A DNA stretch of 64,000 nt from Sipunculus nudus (Eukaryota > Annelida > Sipuncula > Golfingiida > Sipunculidae), in contig CM049309.1 in NCBI GenBank assembly GCA_026874595.1, positions 69,548,926-69,612,925 on the forward strand. The letters run 5' to 3'. The notes beneath the pieces were generated by a model. That model had not been told where the DNA came from and made no database searches. It saw only the letters and a program-made list of their open reading frames with translations. This document shows, piece by piece, positions 23,636-35,425 of this stretch. A program made the position numbers and the translations under genes. Every line of letters begins with the position of its first letter. Positions within the stretch are counted from its first letter, which is position 1.

Positions 23636-24184
23636 AACTTTAAACCAATCAGCTAAAAAGTTTCATCATAAAAACAGTGTAAAAGCTAGAAAAATCTAAA
23701 ATTACATTTTTTGCTAGTAAAAGAAGATCAATGTAGGTGGCCCCACCAATACCTCAATTTCAGATATGACTCATGTGACAAACATTGGCTTAAAATTTGG
23801 TAATGATAGCTCCAGCCGTTTCTGATATTTTAATTTTAGTGTACTTTTTTGACAGATGACTTAGCTCAATTTCCTGTAACTAGGTCAAATATCACAGAAC
23901 TTGAACCATAAACTTTAAACCAATCAGCTAAAAGTTTCATCATAAAAACAGTGTAAAAGCTAGAAAAATCTAAAATTACATTTTTTGCTAGTAAAAGAAG
24001 ATCAATGTAGGTGGCCCCACCAATAACTCAATTTCAGATATGACTCATGTGACAAACATTGGCTTAAAATTTGGTGATGATAGCTCCAGCCGTTTCTGAT
24101 ATTTTAATTTTAGTGTACTTTTTTGACAGATGACTTAGCTCAACTTCCTGTAACTCGGTCAAATATCACAGAACTTGAACCATT
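23636..24184. repeat. 275-bp tandem duplication
   Basis: Two direct copies, 23636-23910 and 23911-24184, differ at only a few positions (a one-base deletion, tacc/taac, aatttcc/aacttcc, tagg/tcgg). The low divergence suggests a recent event. It lies immediately upstream of GACGG-tailed copy 3 and may be an internal duplication of that element. No coding frame. Confidence 0.9.
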
Positions 24185-24500
24185 CTAACAAACTTGAACG
24201 TGATTGGTCCAGGGATCATTTCTTTGAAATATTGGCCAATTTGGCAGGACAGTTTCGGAAAGCTTTTTAGCTTTTTCCCTTTAAAATATAAGAAAATTAA
24301 GCAAGAAAAAAATAATTACGATTGAGTTTTTCAGATGACTGATAATTTTTAAAAAAATGGTGATGCTAGTTCCTGCTGTTTTTGAGATAGCTATGGTTAT
24401 CGTAGAGAGGAGGTACGAAGCACGGACGCACGACGCACTGACGCAAGACGCACGACGGACGACGCCGAACCATCACATAAGCTCACAGGTTCGCTAAAAA
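24185..24500 (+). repeat. GACGG-tailed dispersed repeat, copy 3
   Basis: Contains AACTTGAACGTGATTGGTCC, a GGCAGGACAGTTTCGGAAAG block and a tail at about 24420-24468 of repeated ACGCACGAC/GGACGACG units, ending CATCACATAAGCTCACAGG. Same family as 23050-23345 and related to 4560-5167. Non-coding. Confidence 0.65.
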
Positions 24501-24863
24501 AGGATGTGGGGGAAATTTATATCGAAAGAAAATTAATTTTAATTGAAGTTCTTGTTAACCATTAACATCCAAGGTACTAAATGCGGATGAAATCGGTATT
24601 GACTAAATAAATAATATTAAGTTCCTTTAATGCGCATGTGGAATGCGAATCCGAAAGAAAAACCGAATGTAGCAATTTTGCCGGTTCTGCATGGTATCCC
24701 GGTGCGACACATGAAAATACCGGTACATAAATTAAATCTAACAACACATATTCTGCATGCCACATTTTGTTCATTTATCTTAGCTTTATCTGGCTGAGCC
24801 AAGAAAAATCAAAGGATTAGTCAACCTGAACGCATAATTTCAGCCAATTATAAGCTGTTAAAT

Positions 24864-24939
24864 TTACATTTGCAATTAAATATCATAATGCTCACAAAAT
24901 GTTACATTTGTAAATAAATATCATAATGCTCACAAAATG
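24864..24939. repeat. 38-bp direct duplication
   Basis: Two copies, 24864-24901 and 24902-24939, sharing AAATATCATAATGCTCACA, with two or three differences. Confidence 0.9.
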
Positions 24940-26460
24940 ATAATCTTTCCGTAGCCTTTACTCGCCAACGAGCAAGATATACTTATTCCCCGAGGGCATA
25001 TCTTTATTGTGTCAGTTTAAACCAATTAACATATTTGCTGTGTAACATAGGGTAGAAATATTGGTCATGTATGACGTTCAGGAGTCTAACAGGTAAACAA
25101 ATGTGTAAGGACACAGCACCTTGTTAATGAAATATAGTTTCCTGTGTTTGTAGGCAGTGATAATGAAGCTAGTGCGTCATGCCCTCGTTCTGAAACCTGT
25201 GAAGTATGTGCATTATTTAATCATTCAATTCCTTTAAATCCCACGCTCATCAGGGAAAATAGTGAACATATAATACCACTCCATTTCATAGCATTCTCAA
25301 GGTATTTTTAAAACTTCACATCGGCATTTAAATTGTCCTGTAAACAACATGATTAAATAATATATTTTCCTGTTTATAATAGTATACAGTCATTATCCAC
25401 AACAGAGGACGGAGTTGTCATACCGGAAGATATGTCGGCTTCAAACGACGTTTTCACTATAAAAACAACGTATATATTGAAAACCATAAATGCGATAAGC
25501 CTGCAGTGGTATGAATATTTTCCCCTGTTTCTTTCATAAAAAGGCTTTCCCTATTTGATAGCCCTACGTTTCCAGTGAAAATCCCTATATATTTTACCTT
25601 GTGCTGGTAATTGTGAATTGCTATATTTCTGTACCAGTATTATCACAGTAAATGGTATTCAGAACCAATTGGAAAGACGTAGGTACGTCGGTGTACGTCT
25701 GCCGCGTGGGATACATGTATGCACGAGTTTTGTCAGGCGGGGGTGGGAACTATTCATTGACGTAAGCTGCCGGCGATGACCGTACGTTCTTTCATCAGAC
25801 GGCATGACGTAAAAGCAATGCTTATCGACCGTGTTGATGAGATTTGTCAGTTAGGGCTGTTAATTTTAACGCTTCTTGTTTTAAAAGTTGTTTAAAAAAA
25901 TAGATGCGGACTGTGGCTTAAAACTCGAAAAATAATTGAAATGTAACAACTGTTCATGTATTGAAAGAGGCATAAAAGTACATGAAATATAACTAAATAT
26001 TTATTTGCATATTCACCCATTCTGGATGTCAAAACCCAGGAGGACTTATGACTTATCTTAGAAAAAGGTCCCCCGGTCCGGAAAAGGGCAAGAGGCCCAG
26101 GACGCAAAAAAAAATTATCTGAAATCCTGTAAAAAAAAAGTTGCGGTTGCTGAAAAGGTGGGGTCAACAATTCGCGATATGTTTTACTGGAAGAAAACTG
26201 TACGGGCGCTAGACATGGACATTACATTATTAGCATACAACGTCTTTCTGAACGCCAACGCATTGCCTTTGTAACGTAGGAACTAACACTTATTTAATGC
26301 ACCAAAAAGTCTTACAGCTGTGTCCTAAAATATGTTCATAAAGGCTCTATATAGGCCTACTCATTGTGCTTCAAAACAATGATATGCGCCTACATATATA
26401 TGAAGCTTCATATGGCAATGACAGACAAAAGGGATAGTTTAAATCTTTAAATGTCGCATT
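24940..26460. other. Anonymous sequence
   Basis: No gene recognised. Near 26040-26165 there are several short A, G and C runs of unclear origin. Confidence 0.45.
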
Positions 26461-26467
26461 TCCATTT

Positions 26468-26575
26468 AATTATACCCGACTCAGCGGAGCTGGGGATATA
26501 GTTATCAGCTCCGTCCGTCTGTCCGTCTAGCTGTCGTGCCGTCTTTCGTGCCGGCCATCCGTCCGTCCGTTAACA
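26468..26575 (-). repeat. Fragment of a GACGG-tailed dispersed repeat
   Basis: Repeated CCGTCCGTC and CCGTCCGTCCG blocks precede TTAACAATTTTATGAGATG. On the minus strand this is a GGACGGACGG tail. It resembles, in reverse, the tails near 5.1 and 24.4 kb. Confidence 0.45.
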
Positions 26576-26679
26576 ATTTTATGAGATGCGAAATCTAAAA
26601 AAAAAATTACCCGGATCTTCTTCAATAAATAAAAATACATACACATTCTAAGGTAAAAAAGGAAATCGACGAAAGGAGA

Positions 26680-26870
26680 ATGATGAATAAGAAAAAGATG
26701 AAAAGAGAAGGGAATAGAGAGAGGAAGAAAGACAGGCAGGCGAAAGAGAGATATACAAAGACAAGGAAGAAAAAGAACAAATGAATGAAACAAAGAGAGA
26801 ATTAAAGGAAATAAAAAAGAGAACAGACAGACAGACTGACAGACAGAGAGATAGGCAGATAGACAAACAG
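26680..26870. repeat. Purine-rich degenerate microsatellite region
   Basis: A long, almost purely A/G plus-strand stretch passes into degenerate GACA units at 26823-26870. The two minus-strand frames here (26527-26793, 26648-26905) are Ser/Leu/Phe runs translated from it. Confidence 0.7.
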
Positions 26871-27199
26871 ATCATTTTGGCGCAGAGTTTGTTTTTATAG
26901 CTCATTTAATATATAAGGTGCAGACAAAAATGGAAGTACATAAATACTCCATCACTCTGAATTAATTCTATGCTGCTTTATCCCCTCTTTGAGAAGCACT
27001 TTCAGCACCGAGTCGCTTATCACATTAAAACAGTCCGTCCACGCTGCCGGTAATGGAGATTTATGTATATTCTATCAGTTCTGAAAGGTATACAATGCAT
27101 GGGCAAAATCCCAATGCATGCATGGCAAGCCACTTCAAAATACCCAGTAAATATTTTCTTCTAATATGTTATATACAAGAAATAATTGAAAGACTATTT

Positions 27200-27730
27200 T
27201 ACAGCTGCGAGGTTAAGCTACAGTTATGAGAGTAATTGACAGCCGAGTGATCCTACCTCGAAAATGCGAGAGTAGTTGTCAGCTGCGAGATTTTCTGTTC
27301 GCATGAGATAGCATTTCACAGCTACGGGATTATACTTTTTCAAATATGAGAATACCCGATACCTGTAAGAGTATTTTCAGCCTTGAGGGAACTTAAACAT
27401 TCGAGATAACTTTTCAACTGTGTTTTCATTTCACAGCCACGACATTATGCTTTTCAAATATGACAATACTTGACAGCTGTGAGATTAATCTTTTGCTGTC
27501 AAAGTAGTCTGCTGCTGCTGCTGCTGCTAGATTACTCTTAAACTGTGAGACTACTTGACTGCTTCGAGATTACTTTTCAGCTGTTAAAGAAATGAAAGTT
27601 GAGAGATTACTCTTCACCTTCCAGAAATTATGACAAATGTGACTTATTTTCTTAACTTTTTAGGGTTCTTGAAGGCTGTAAGATTACTTTTTTGTTGGGA
27701 CAGTACTTGACAGCTAAGAGATAACTCCTC
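27200..27730. repeat. Highly degenerate repeat of about 20 bp
   Basis: A loose consensus CAGCTGYGAGATTACTT recurs about every 16-23 bp, for example near 27202, 27220, 27239, 27258, 27280, 27301, 27318, 27341 and 27361, and more faintly to about 27720. This reads as an old minisatellite in advanced decay. A CTG run interrupts it at 27509. Confidence 0.6.
27509..27529. repeat. (CTG)n trinucleotide run
   Basis: About seven CTG units inside the decayed 20-bp repeat. Confidence 0.9.
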
Positions 27731-27889
27731 AACCGTATAAATATGTGACGATTTTTTTCAATACGATTTCAATATTACATATGTAGGCACTCTGACATAG
27801 CAGCAAACTCTCTAGTATCAAAGAAGCAAAATTAGCCCTATAGTTGCCCTGGCTGACGGGAAGATCCGTGGCGAATGACAATGTCCAGC

Positions 27890-28086
27890 TGATTGTTCTG
27901 GAAGCAGGTTATGTCCGATAGTGAGGATAGAGCCTAGACTGCTCTATTATGCCCCCCCCCCCCCCCCCCCGCCAAGCATAGATTGGCCTAGAGCGCGGTG
28001 CCATAATAGAGCGGGGTACCAGTCTAGGCTCTATCCTCAGTTTCGGACATACCCTTGGATAGAGCCAGGCTTCCGGAAGGTCAGTG
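27890..28086. mobile_element. Foldback element with poly(C) in the loop
   Basis: The left arm at about 27909-27951 contains GGATAGAGCCTAGACT and GCTCTATTATG. The right arm at about 28002-28052 is its inverse, with a short insertion between the two blocks. Outside these, GGTTATGTCC pairs with GGACATACC and TTCTGGAAGC with GCTTCCGGAA across a 12-base bulge. The loop carries 19 C residues (27952-27970). Frames at 27909-28115 and 27921-28106 are foldback artefacts. Confidence 0.8.
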
Positions 28087-28099
28087 GTGTTAACCAGAA

Positions 28100-30308
28100 A
28101 AGCTAGAGGGCGCATTGCTTAAGAGCATGCTCAACGAACCCAGTTTGAACTGGAAGGGAGTCCCTAAGTGTGTGTTAGGGGTTGTCGGGACTATTTCTCG
28201 GTTAATTGACAAAACTAGTCTGTTTTATCCAAAACAATATTACTGCTCCTACATAAGCGGTCGTTCGGTACCAGTTGAATAGTGTTAACTGTTAATTTTG
28301 TTTATTGTATGGAACTCACCCTAATATAGCATTTAAAAAAAATAAATTTCATTAAAGATGTCCTTGTATTTTTTCCCTGAAAATTACATTTCTGTGATGC
28401 TTCGCAGAGTAGGTTCTGGTATGTGCTATTTTTCAAGTACTGCTGCTCTATGAATGAACAAAAGAAGTATCTGATTTGATATTTGGGCGGGTCAGTTTGA
28501 ATAAAATATTGTAAACACGGACGATCGGGTTCGTGGGTATATGCGCCCTCTGATTACTTTAAAATGCATGAGGACCAGTCCCAAGTTCACACATTAATAT
28601 GTATACTAATTTCCCAAATTAACCTTAATTGTCCAAGCAGTATATATAGAGAAATCAGAACAAAATGTATACTCATTTTCCAAATTAACCATAATTGTCC
28701 AATCTTAGCATTATATTATGAGAAAGCAAGACAAAAGTAATAGATACTAAACATAGCCGAATTTCAATTAAATATCATTTCCCGAAGATACATTCATCCG
28801 GAGATCCTATATTTCAACGCAATTTTCTACCTTTGCACAAGACACGCTCCCGCCAGCATATCAAATAAACCTGGAAATGTGGTCGTTATTCAAAGACGAG
28901 GGACTGAACATAAATCCTGACAGGAAGGCAAGGTCTCCTGTGTCAAAGGAAGAAAAGAGGGAAGTTCATATTGGAAATATCAGCCTAGGAAGATGATTAT
29001 TAACTTAATCTGATTGTATCCGCTTTGTCACACGGGGGTCTAGACAGGCAGGCATGTTACCCGCCGTGGTCTATGCTTGATGAACGCAATGGTGTCATTT
29101 ATATTGGATTTTTAGATAAATCAATCTTTTCAGACTCTGGCGTGGTAACCTAATGGCTGGTTTAATGTCCTTGTGCTGGTAAAGCTTTGTGAGTTTGTAC
29201 CTCCTCAACTTGTCGAAACATGAGTTTTTGATTTATTTGTTATTTTCTGTGGAGTGTTGATCGGTAAGGAAAACCAAAAACATAGCTCATGGCTATAATC
29301 ATGAGCAAGATGTTGACGCACGGCGCAAAGTGGTCACTAACTTATATTAACGTCATTCAAAGAAACACAGCAAATCGCCGACCCACATACACACGTTTAT
29401 TGTCAACGCAAATAATTTCGTAAGGCTACCTAAAATATTGTTGTACGGACTCTGAGAACAAAATAATATGAATGGTGCGAGAGAGCAGATTGTTCAATAT
29501 GTTTTTCTTTAATTTACCGGTCCATGCATAAGAGAGGTATTTTGCCTGCGTGGAAAAATACATATATTCGCTTCAATTCTTGAAACGGTGCACATAATCA
29601 ACTTTAAAAACAGTCACTTTTCCAAACCTTTAAGGAATCTTTAAAGGAATTGAAGAAAGGGGCATTTTCGCAGCATTACTTAACCTTATCTCCAATTGCC
29701 TATAAACTCACGAAAAAAAAACATTAGCAGCAAAAACGCAGAACAACTACTATATGGGTATATTAGTGTGTGTGTGTGGTTTTCCCTTTTGTTTAAGTCT
29801 AAAGATGCATTAATGTAAATACATTATTAATATTATCATGATAATATTTATGATTTTTTAAATTACAAAATGAATCGCTAATCATCTTTTTTGTTTTGTT
29901 CTTTGATGTAATTATGACTATATTATAAAAGTGAAGCTAAACAATTTTAGATTGTCCTATGGGAAAAGTAGAAATGTTCAGACTTCTTGTTTGTCTTAGG
30001 CGACCAATCTTCCGGCAGAGGTATGCTTTCCCTTCTCACTTTTTTTTTTAATTTGAAGATTAAATATTTAATTAGTCTTTACATATTTATTCGAGGTGGT
30101 GTAACCATGGTCAGAGCAAACACATGTGACTTTAAAAGGGTTGCAATTTCCTATTTTGTTCAAATTTCGTTCAGCTAGACAGAGATGCCCATCACAGGAG
30201 ACAGTATAGGTAATCACTTAATTAAAAACAATGGGCATTTATAATGCGGATAATTTTCTTCAAGGTAATTTTAAGTGCTATTTGAGATATTCTGAGATTC
30301 TTCAATAT
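28100..30308. other. Anonymous AT-rich sequence
   Basis: No gene recognised. The only repeat noted is a 66-bp duplication at 28599-28734. Confidence 0.45.
28599..28734. repeat. 66-bp diverged tandem duplication
   Basis: ATGTATACT, CCAAATTAACC and TAATTGTCCAA occur in the same order in 28599-28664 and 28665-28734. Confidence 0.75.
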
Positions 30309-30402
30309 TTTTATACCTAATGGGTGGTAAATGCGTGGTGGTACACAGGTTAATTTGCAGTACATGGAATTTGTGACCACATGATTGGGGGTTGACCTAT
30401 AG
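30309..30402 (+). mobile_element. Degenerate SINE-like fragment, copy 1
   Basis: Pairs with 31234-31330: TTTATACC, a TGCGG/TGCGT-plus-TTGAGCG/GGTACAC region, GTACATG, TCATGACC/TGTGACC, GATTRGGGGGTT and TGACYTAT. In the second copy, GCGGTTGAGCG and GGGTTTGAC lie about 54 bp apart like the A and B boxes of a tRNA-type promoter. Both copies are decayed. Confidence 0.4.
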
Positions 30403-30451
30403 GACGAATCTATTGCTCCTAGAGCAGGGCCAATGTCATCGCATGTTCAAC

Positions 30452-30792
30452 CAGGGATCGACATTAACGAATAACAGCTTGCCCAGGGCATGTTAAAGAA
30501 CCAGAAAATTGTGGTAGGGCAACCGAAATTGACCTCCTACTTTGCCAACTTGGCAAGTGGGTCAAAAATAAACCTTTTGCACAAAAGCCTGAATCCTTAA
30601 GTTAACCATTTTCTATCTTTGAGAAATGTAATCATATTTTAATATCTTGATCGTATATCACCTGTATGTTTATCTGTGCGAATACTGAAGAAAAGTATTA
30701 TTGAAAAACAAACATTTGAACATGTAAAAAGTTATGTTGGGCAAATAAAAGCCTACTGGGCAAGTCCTTTCACAGGTTAATGTCGAGCCTTG
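30452..30792. mobile_element. 341-bp hAT-like miniature inverted-repeat element
   Basis: Left end CAGGGATCGACATTAAC; right end, read inverted, CAAGGCTCGACATTAAC. A second paired block follows inside (CTTGCCCAGG and CTTGCCCAGT). TCAAC directly flanks both ends (30447-30451 and 30793-30797), a perfect 5-bp direct repeat. There is no open frame, so the element is non-autonomous. The hAT label rests on the CAGGG-type terminus; 5-bp duplications are known from some hAT-like groups but 8 bp is usual. Confidence 0.75.
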
Positions 30793-31233
30793 TCAACATG
30801 TCCTCGGATAAAATATAAACTGTCTTAGGTGAAGGATTTCACAGGCTGTTTTAGTTTCTATACACCTTTTATGAATAAGGGTCGAACAAGCTGCACAGAA
30901 AATTTCATTGTGCACCGACAAGGAAACGAACTCCAGGCCTTTCATTATCATTAATATAATATACCTTGGAGGTTGTTGTGTTAAGTTCGCACCGTCCACT
31001 CAATAATGACGCGAAATTATAACGACCTGTTACTTGTTATTCAGCATATCAGATTACCGGTTAATTTTCCAGATCAACTACTTAAAATTCATGACCTTCT
31101 TCATCACAGAGGCGCATTCAGTCATCGGAAACGTGGAATCAATTGGAATTCATGCATTCGGTCTAGTTGATTAAAAAAAAACAGGCGTATCTTATTAAAC
31201 TGAGAATCATAATTAATTTAAAGTTCACGTGTA

Positions 31234-31330
31234 ATTTATACCCACGGCCATTTTGCGGTTGAGCGTACATAAGTCAATTCGCTGTACATGAAATTCATGA
31301 CCGCACGATTAGGGGGTTTGACTTATACCA
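31234..31330 (+). mobile_element. Degenerate SINE-like fragment, copy 2
   Basis: Partner of 30309-30402 with better tRNA-like boxes (GCGGTTGAGCG near 31255, GGGTTTGAC near 31314). Together the copies bracket the 341-bp element. Confidence 0.45.
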
Positions 31331-31355
31331 ATACATATACATATATATGTATATA

Positions 31356-31520
31356 CAGTGAAACCTCGTTGTGTCGAAGTCGACAGGACCCTCATCCGAG
31401 GTTTGACACAAGCGGGTTTTATTTTGTAATAATTTAACTAGAGTTGTCCTGAATATCGAGTCTGAAACTTCGAAATGAGCGGGGTATTCGGCTTAGCGTC
31501 GGCACAACGACGTTTCACTG
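31356..31520. mobile_element. 165-bp pogo/Tc1-like MITE with TA target sites
   Basis: Terminal inverted repeats of 22 bp start with CAGTGAAACCTCGTTGTG on the left and CAGTGAAACGTCGTTGTG on the right, with two mismatches over the full length. TA lies on both sides, as expected for Tc1/mariner/pogo insertion, and the site is within a TA microsatellite. The interior has no coding capacity. CAGTGAAACC-type ends are typical of pogo/Tigger-like elements. Confidence 0.85.
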
Positions 31521-31546
31521 TATATATATATATATATATATATATA
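31521..31546. repeat. (TA)n microsatellite
   Basis: Thirteen TA units directly abut the right end of the MITE. A shorter AT run lies on its left side. Confidence 0.9.
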
Positions 31547-31559
31547 AATATGAAGAGTG

Positions 31560-33060
31560 CTCAACAAAAGTAGGAGCATATTATGTATTATATATATATA
31601 CATCTATAATATACGCATCTTTAACACCAGCCAACGTGCGCACATGTAGTTAATGAAATTGGTTCTGATCATTGAAGATTGCCATGTATAGAACGTACAG
31701 TATTTTATCATGTTGTTGAACGTTAAACCCAATACTGTGTGCATTTATGGTCATATTCGTGAAAATTGCTATATTTTGCAAGAGGCTAATACCTCGTTCG
31801 TCAAGTGAGTACTGGTTTATATCGGAGCGATTTTCATACAAAAGGTACCATATCATGGTAAGAAATGGAATCTGTCTTGCAGAAAAACGTCTCGTGTTGA
31901 CTTGAAATACATGTAAACCACCCCGGGGGTTCATCTCAGGCAGACTTTTGCGCCTATATTTTGCGCACGTAGGTGACTTAGATTTTGTTTTAGCTGCGTT
32001 ATTTTAGGGAGTAGAGGATACCTAACAACTGTAGCAGCAGGATGATTTAATAATTAACAGATTTCTTAACTTAGACATATTGCTGCCAGGGTATGAAGAA
32101 ATACTTTCATATACCAAGCAATAAGTTTTGTCTCATTTGTCTCATCAGGGCTTACATTACCATATTATTCATCGTAATGAAGGGATCTCTACGGATGTCT
32201 CTGCCCTTCGCAAGGAATATAGAAATCTTAACAGATGTAAAATATACCTTAAACTTTGATAAGGGAAGCATTAGGTAAGCAAATATGTATCTTGTGTATC
32301 GATTCCGAAGCTAAAATAGTGATACAGGTCTGTTTAAGACCACGCGATGCTAAGAGTTTTCTTGCAAGGAAATAAGATGTGCAATGGTCAAATGACATTC
32401 AATTTAACCGTTGCTATTCATGCGGTAGACATATAGGCGTTTTAAAATATACATATATCCTAAGAACACTACGAATTTTGCAGGTTCCTATCAACATTTT
32501 ATTATGAGATTACCCTGAGATAGCCACTCCTATTAACATCGTATTTCTCCGGAGAGATCGAGAGCGCTTGTAGACTACCTAGCGTGTCGTACGCTCGGAC
32601 TTCTAGTACTATATGCGTCCTTTAAGGATTTCGAGTGTCACAGACGCTTACATCCGCGTGCCGAAAAAAAGTGCCGTCGCAGATCTCCTGATCATTGGCG
32701 TAAGTATCCCCGACTATAGCTTGACATAAGCGAGATAACGCATACTATAAAGCCACTATTTCACGGTCCTTGATATAGAGACCCGTTCTAAAGTCTATTT
32801 CATGAATAATGAGCAATTATACCAATCAAATGTCTCGCGTAAACTTATTTTACCCGGCTGCCGAACACTTCTGCTGCTAGTTCTAGACCAAACGTTTAGC
32901 ATTGTATCGACAATATGACCAATCAAATAAAACCATATAAACCTATCCCTTTTCTCGTGCACACGTGTTTTTATTCAAACGGCGTGTGAAAAGTGTTTTG
33001 TTTTCATTTTGTTTATTGGTTCAGATTGGCAGTTTTTATTTGACCCGAACACTTGCAGGG
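31560..33060. other. Anonymous sequence
   Basis: No gene recognised. The 94-codon minus-strand frame at 31650-31934 has no motif or splice context. Confidence 0.45.
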
Positions 33061-33062
33061 TT

Positions 33063-33148
33063 CTTCATATTTCATGAAATAGACGCCAGAACGGCTCGCT
33101 GACTCAAGGTCTGTGAAAGTGTGGCTGTCACAGACTTTGTAGTATGCA
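33063..33148 (+). repeat. Dispersed repeat, copy 1 (pair with 62.45 kb)
   Basis: Shares TTTCATGAA-TAGAC, GCCAGA, a CTGACTCA/CTGAATCA block, GTGAAAG and CAGACTT-GTAGTAT in order with 62452-62541, at roughly 75% identity by eye over about 85 bp. Function unknown. Confidence 0.6.
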
Positions 33149-33149
33149 G

Positions 33150-35294
33150 ATGGAGATAACGAAAAGCCTTACTATCACCCAGGCATTCATGTTAAAATCA
33201 AGTGTGTAATCCTGTATGAGCGAAAACATGCTTTTATCATATTTGATCCCTATGTCCCAGGACATGTGATCTATACTTCTAATAACGCTAAATTAATGAT
33301 ATTTTTTCCGTCTTATCTGTATGTTTGAAATGAAATTCTGTATCATTCGGGTCAGCAGAACCGAGCATCAAGAATTATTGCAGTCAACTGAGTATCGACT
33401 AAAACACTGAAAAAATTCTCTCGAATAAAACTGTTGCACCTACTGATGTGAACACACTCATTTTGAGCATACTGGTGAAACAAGCAAACTAATCGGCAAC
33501 TGATGCGAAAAACAACTACGCACTTGATTTTTAACGCACTGCTAAGAAAACCAATGCAAATATGACAAGCGTGGCAAAGATGAAACGCAAATATCAAACA
33601 ACTTTTTTAATGTACCGGTTCACAAGGGAACTATAATTGATAACCGAACCAAACCATATCTGAGCAATCAATGGTGATATGAAAGGATTTGAAAAGTTTC
33701 CAGTGATGGATATAAAATTGGTTAAGTGTTATTATCCTTTATGCGTATACCCTCTACGTATAAATGAGTAAATACTGTGAAAAAACTAATCAACCTTCGA
33801 TGACGGCAGCGAACTTGAATGAATATATCGGAGGGAAGCTGGGTACAGAGAAGTCCACTCTCCTATTGATAATTTTGATGGGATCTATAATGCTAAATGT
33901 ACGTAAGGCAAAGGTAGCAGAGAGACTTGTCCCTGCTTCAAGGGGTATCACCAATATGTTAGTTAATATAGATATGTGATTGTGAAAAACATATTCAAAC
34001 CTTTCAATTATTAAGCCCTGCATTTGTTTAGAAAAAAAAACCCAAAGTATCTTCCAAGAAGTTTCAGTAATACGTTAAAACGATTAATTTTTTACCTGGA
34101 ATACTTTATTACAGAGCGAGCACGGTGACACTGGTGTCGGACTTAAGGACCTATGTGATGTGCATGGACTATCACGTTTCAGAAATAGTCTTGATATTTT
34201 TGCCAAAATAGGGTAGATCATGATCAAACAGCACCTTAGAAGCCATTAAATGGACCAGAAATATTTTCACAAAGGTCGAATAGTACTTTGTGAAAGGTGT
34301 ACCGACGTAACACAGGAACTATAAATGAGGGGGTGGTTGAAGCACTTGAAATGGACCAGAGTCCATGGAAGAAATTGAGTACAAAAGGTCACTTATAACT
34401 AACTCCTGACAAACGACAACTTTTCATTCCGGTTAAATGCGCAGATTTCAGTAGAAGTCACCGAATATATATCAAATACCCCAGATAAAGACGAACCACA
34501 ATATATAAAGAAAAGCAGAATAAATTCCAAAAATAAAGGATTACTTAAGGGAGGCGTTATATGCAATATATACTAACTGGTTGATACGACGATCTGATGT
34601 ACACATGTACATATATGTTGGTGTCGTCTGTTTCTTTTTGTCTCATATTTAACTACTGTGCAAATCAGTTTCGTCTCCATGGTGTCAGAGCTAGAACAGC
34701 GGTACCATATATATATATACTTAAATATTCAAATTTAAATAGAGAGTCAAACTGTATATTTACTGATTTTTAAGATGTCCCCAGTCTCGGCTCTGATTTT
34801 TGCGGCTCATGACAGCTACAAAAAATTATATTAGTTATTATTTCCACCATAAGATGAATTCTCGGAAATTCGTAATTCGATATCATTAGTGCACATTGAT
34901 TTTTTCAACAAACGAACAGAAAAATATTGTCTAAATACAGATTACACAATATGTCATTAGAAATAATGAATATTAAAAAATTGTCTGATGGAATGAAAAA
35001 TAGTATCAAATACTGTAGCATTATCCGCAGAAGCCAAATCTAATGAAATATGGACAGCACAAACCGAGACATGTGTATCGAGGGGCTAAAAATCAGAGAG
35101 CGTGACCTGTCCGTGTCAAAAATAATTCCTAATAGCTTGCCAAAGCTGAAATTCACATGCAATGTATTCCCCATGTGTGAATACCCTTAAAGCTGACGCA
35201 ACTATTAGAACACGCGCTCACTAGACTACGACTCCGTAGGGGAATGTGGGTAAAGAACTCCGCTCCCCACATTGCAATATATTCAAGCAAATAA
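33150..35294. other. Anonymous AT-rich sequence
   Basis: No feature recognised. Opposed short frames at 33764-33979 and 33790-34023 overlap on both strands and lack motifs. Confidence 0.45.
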
Positions 35295-35425
35295 GTGCAA
35301 TTATGGCCAGAATATTTCAGTTGGGGATACAAGCACCAAATTTTGCATGTTTGTTCGTTTAAGACCCCTTTCAAAGAAAAAAAATGGTTACCAAGACGAA
35401 AATTCCAATATGGCCGCAATTTATT
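35295..35425 (+). repeat. Dispersed repeat, copy 1 (inverted partner at 38.2 kb)
   Basis: Matches 38190-38345 on the minus strand through TTCAGTTGG-GATACA, AAGCACCAAATTT, an AAAGAAAAA block, CAAGACG and ATGGCCGC. Several open frames here (35153-35497 minus, two plus) run across the repeat and are not supported. Confidence 0.55.
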
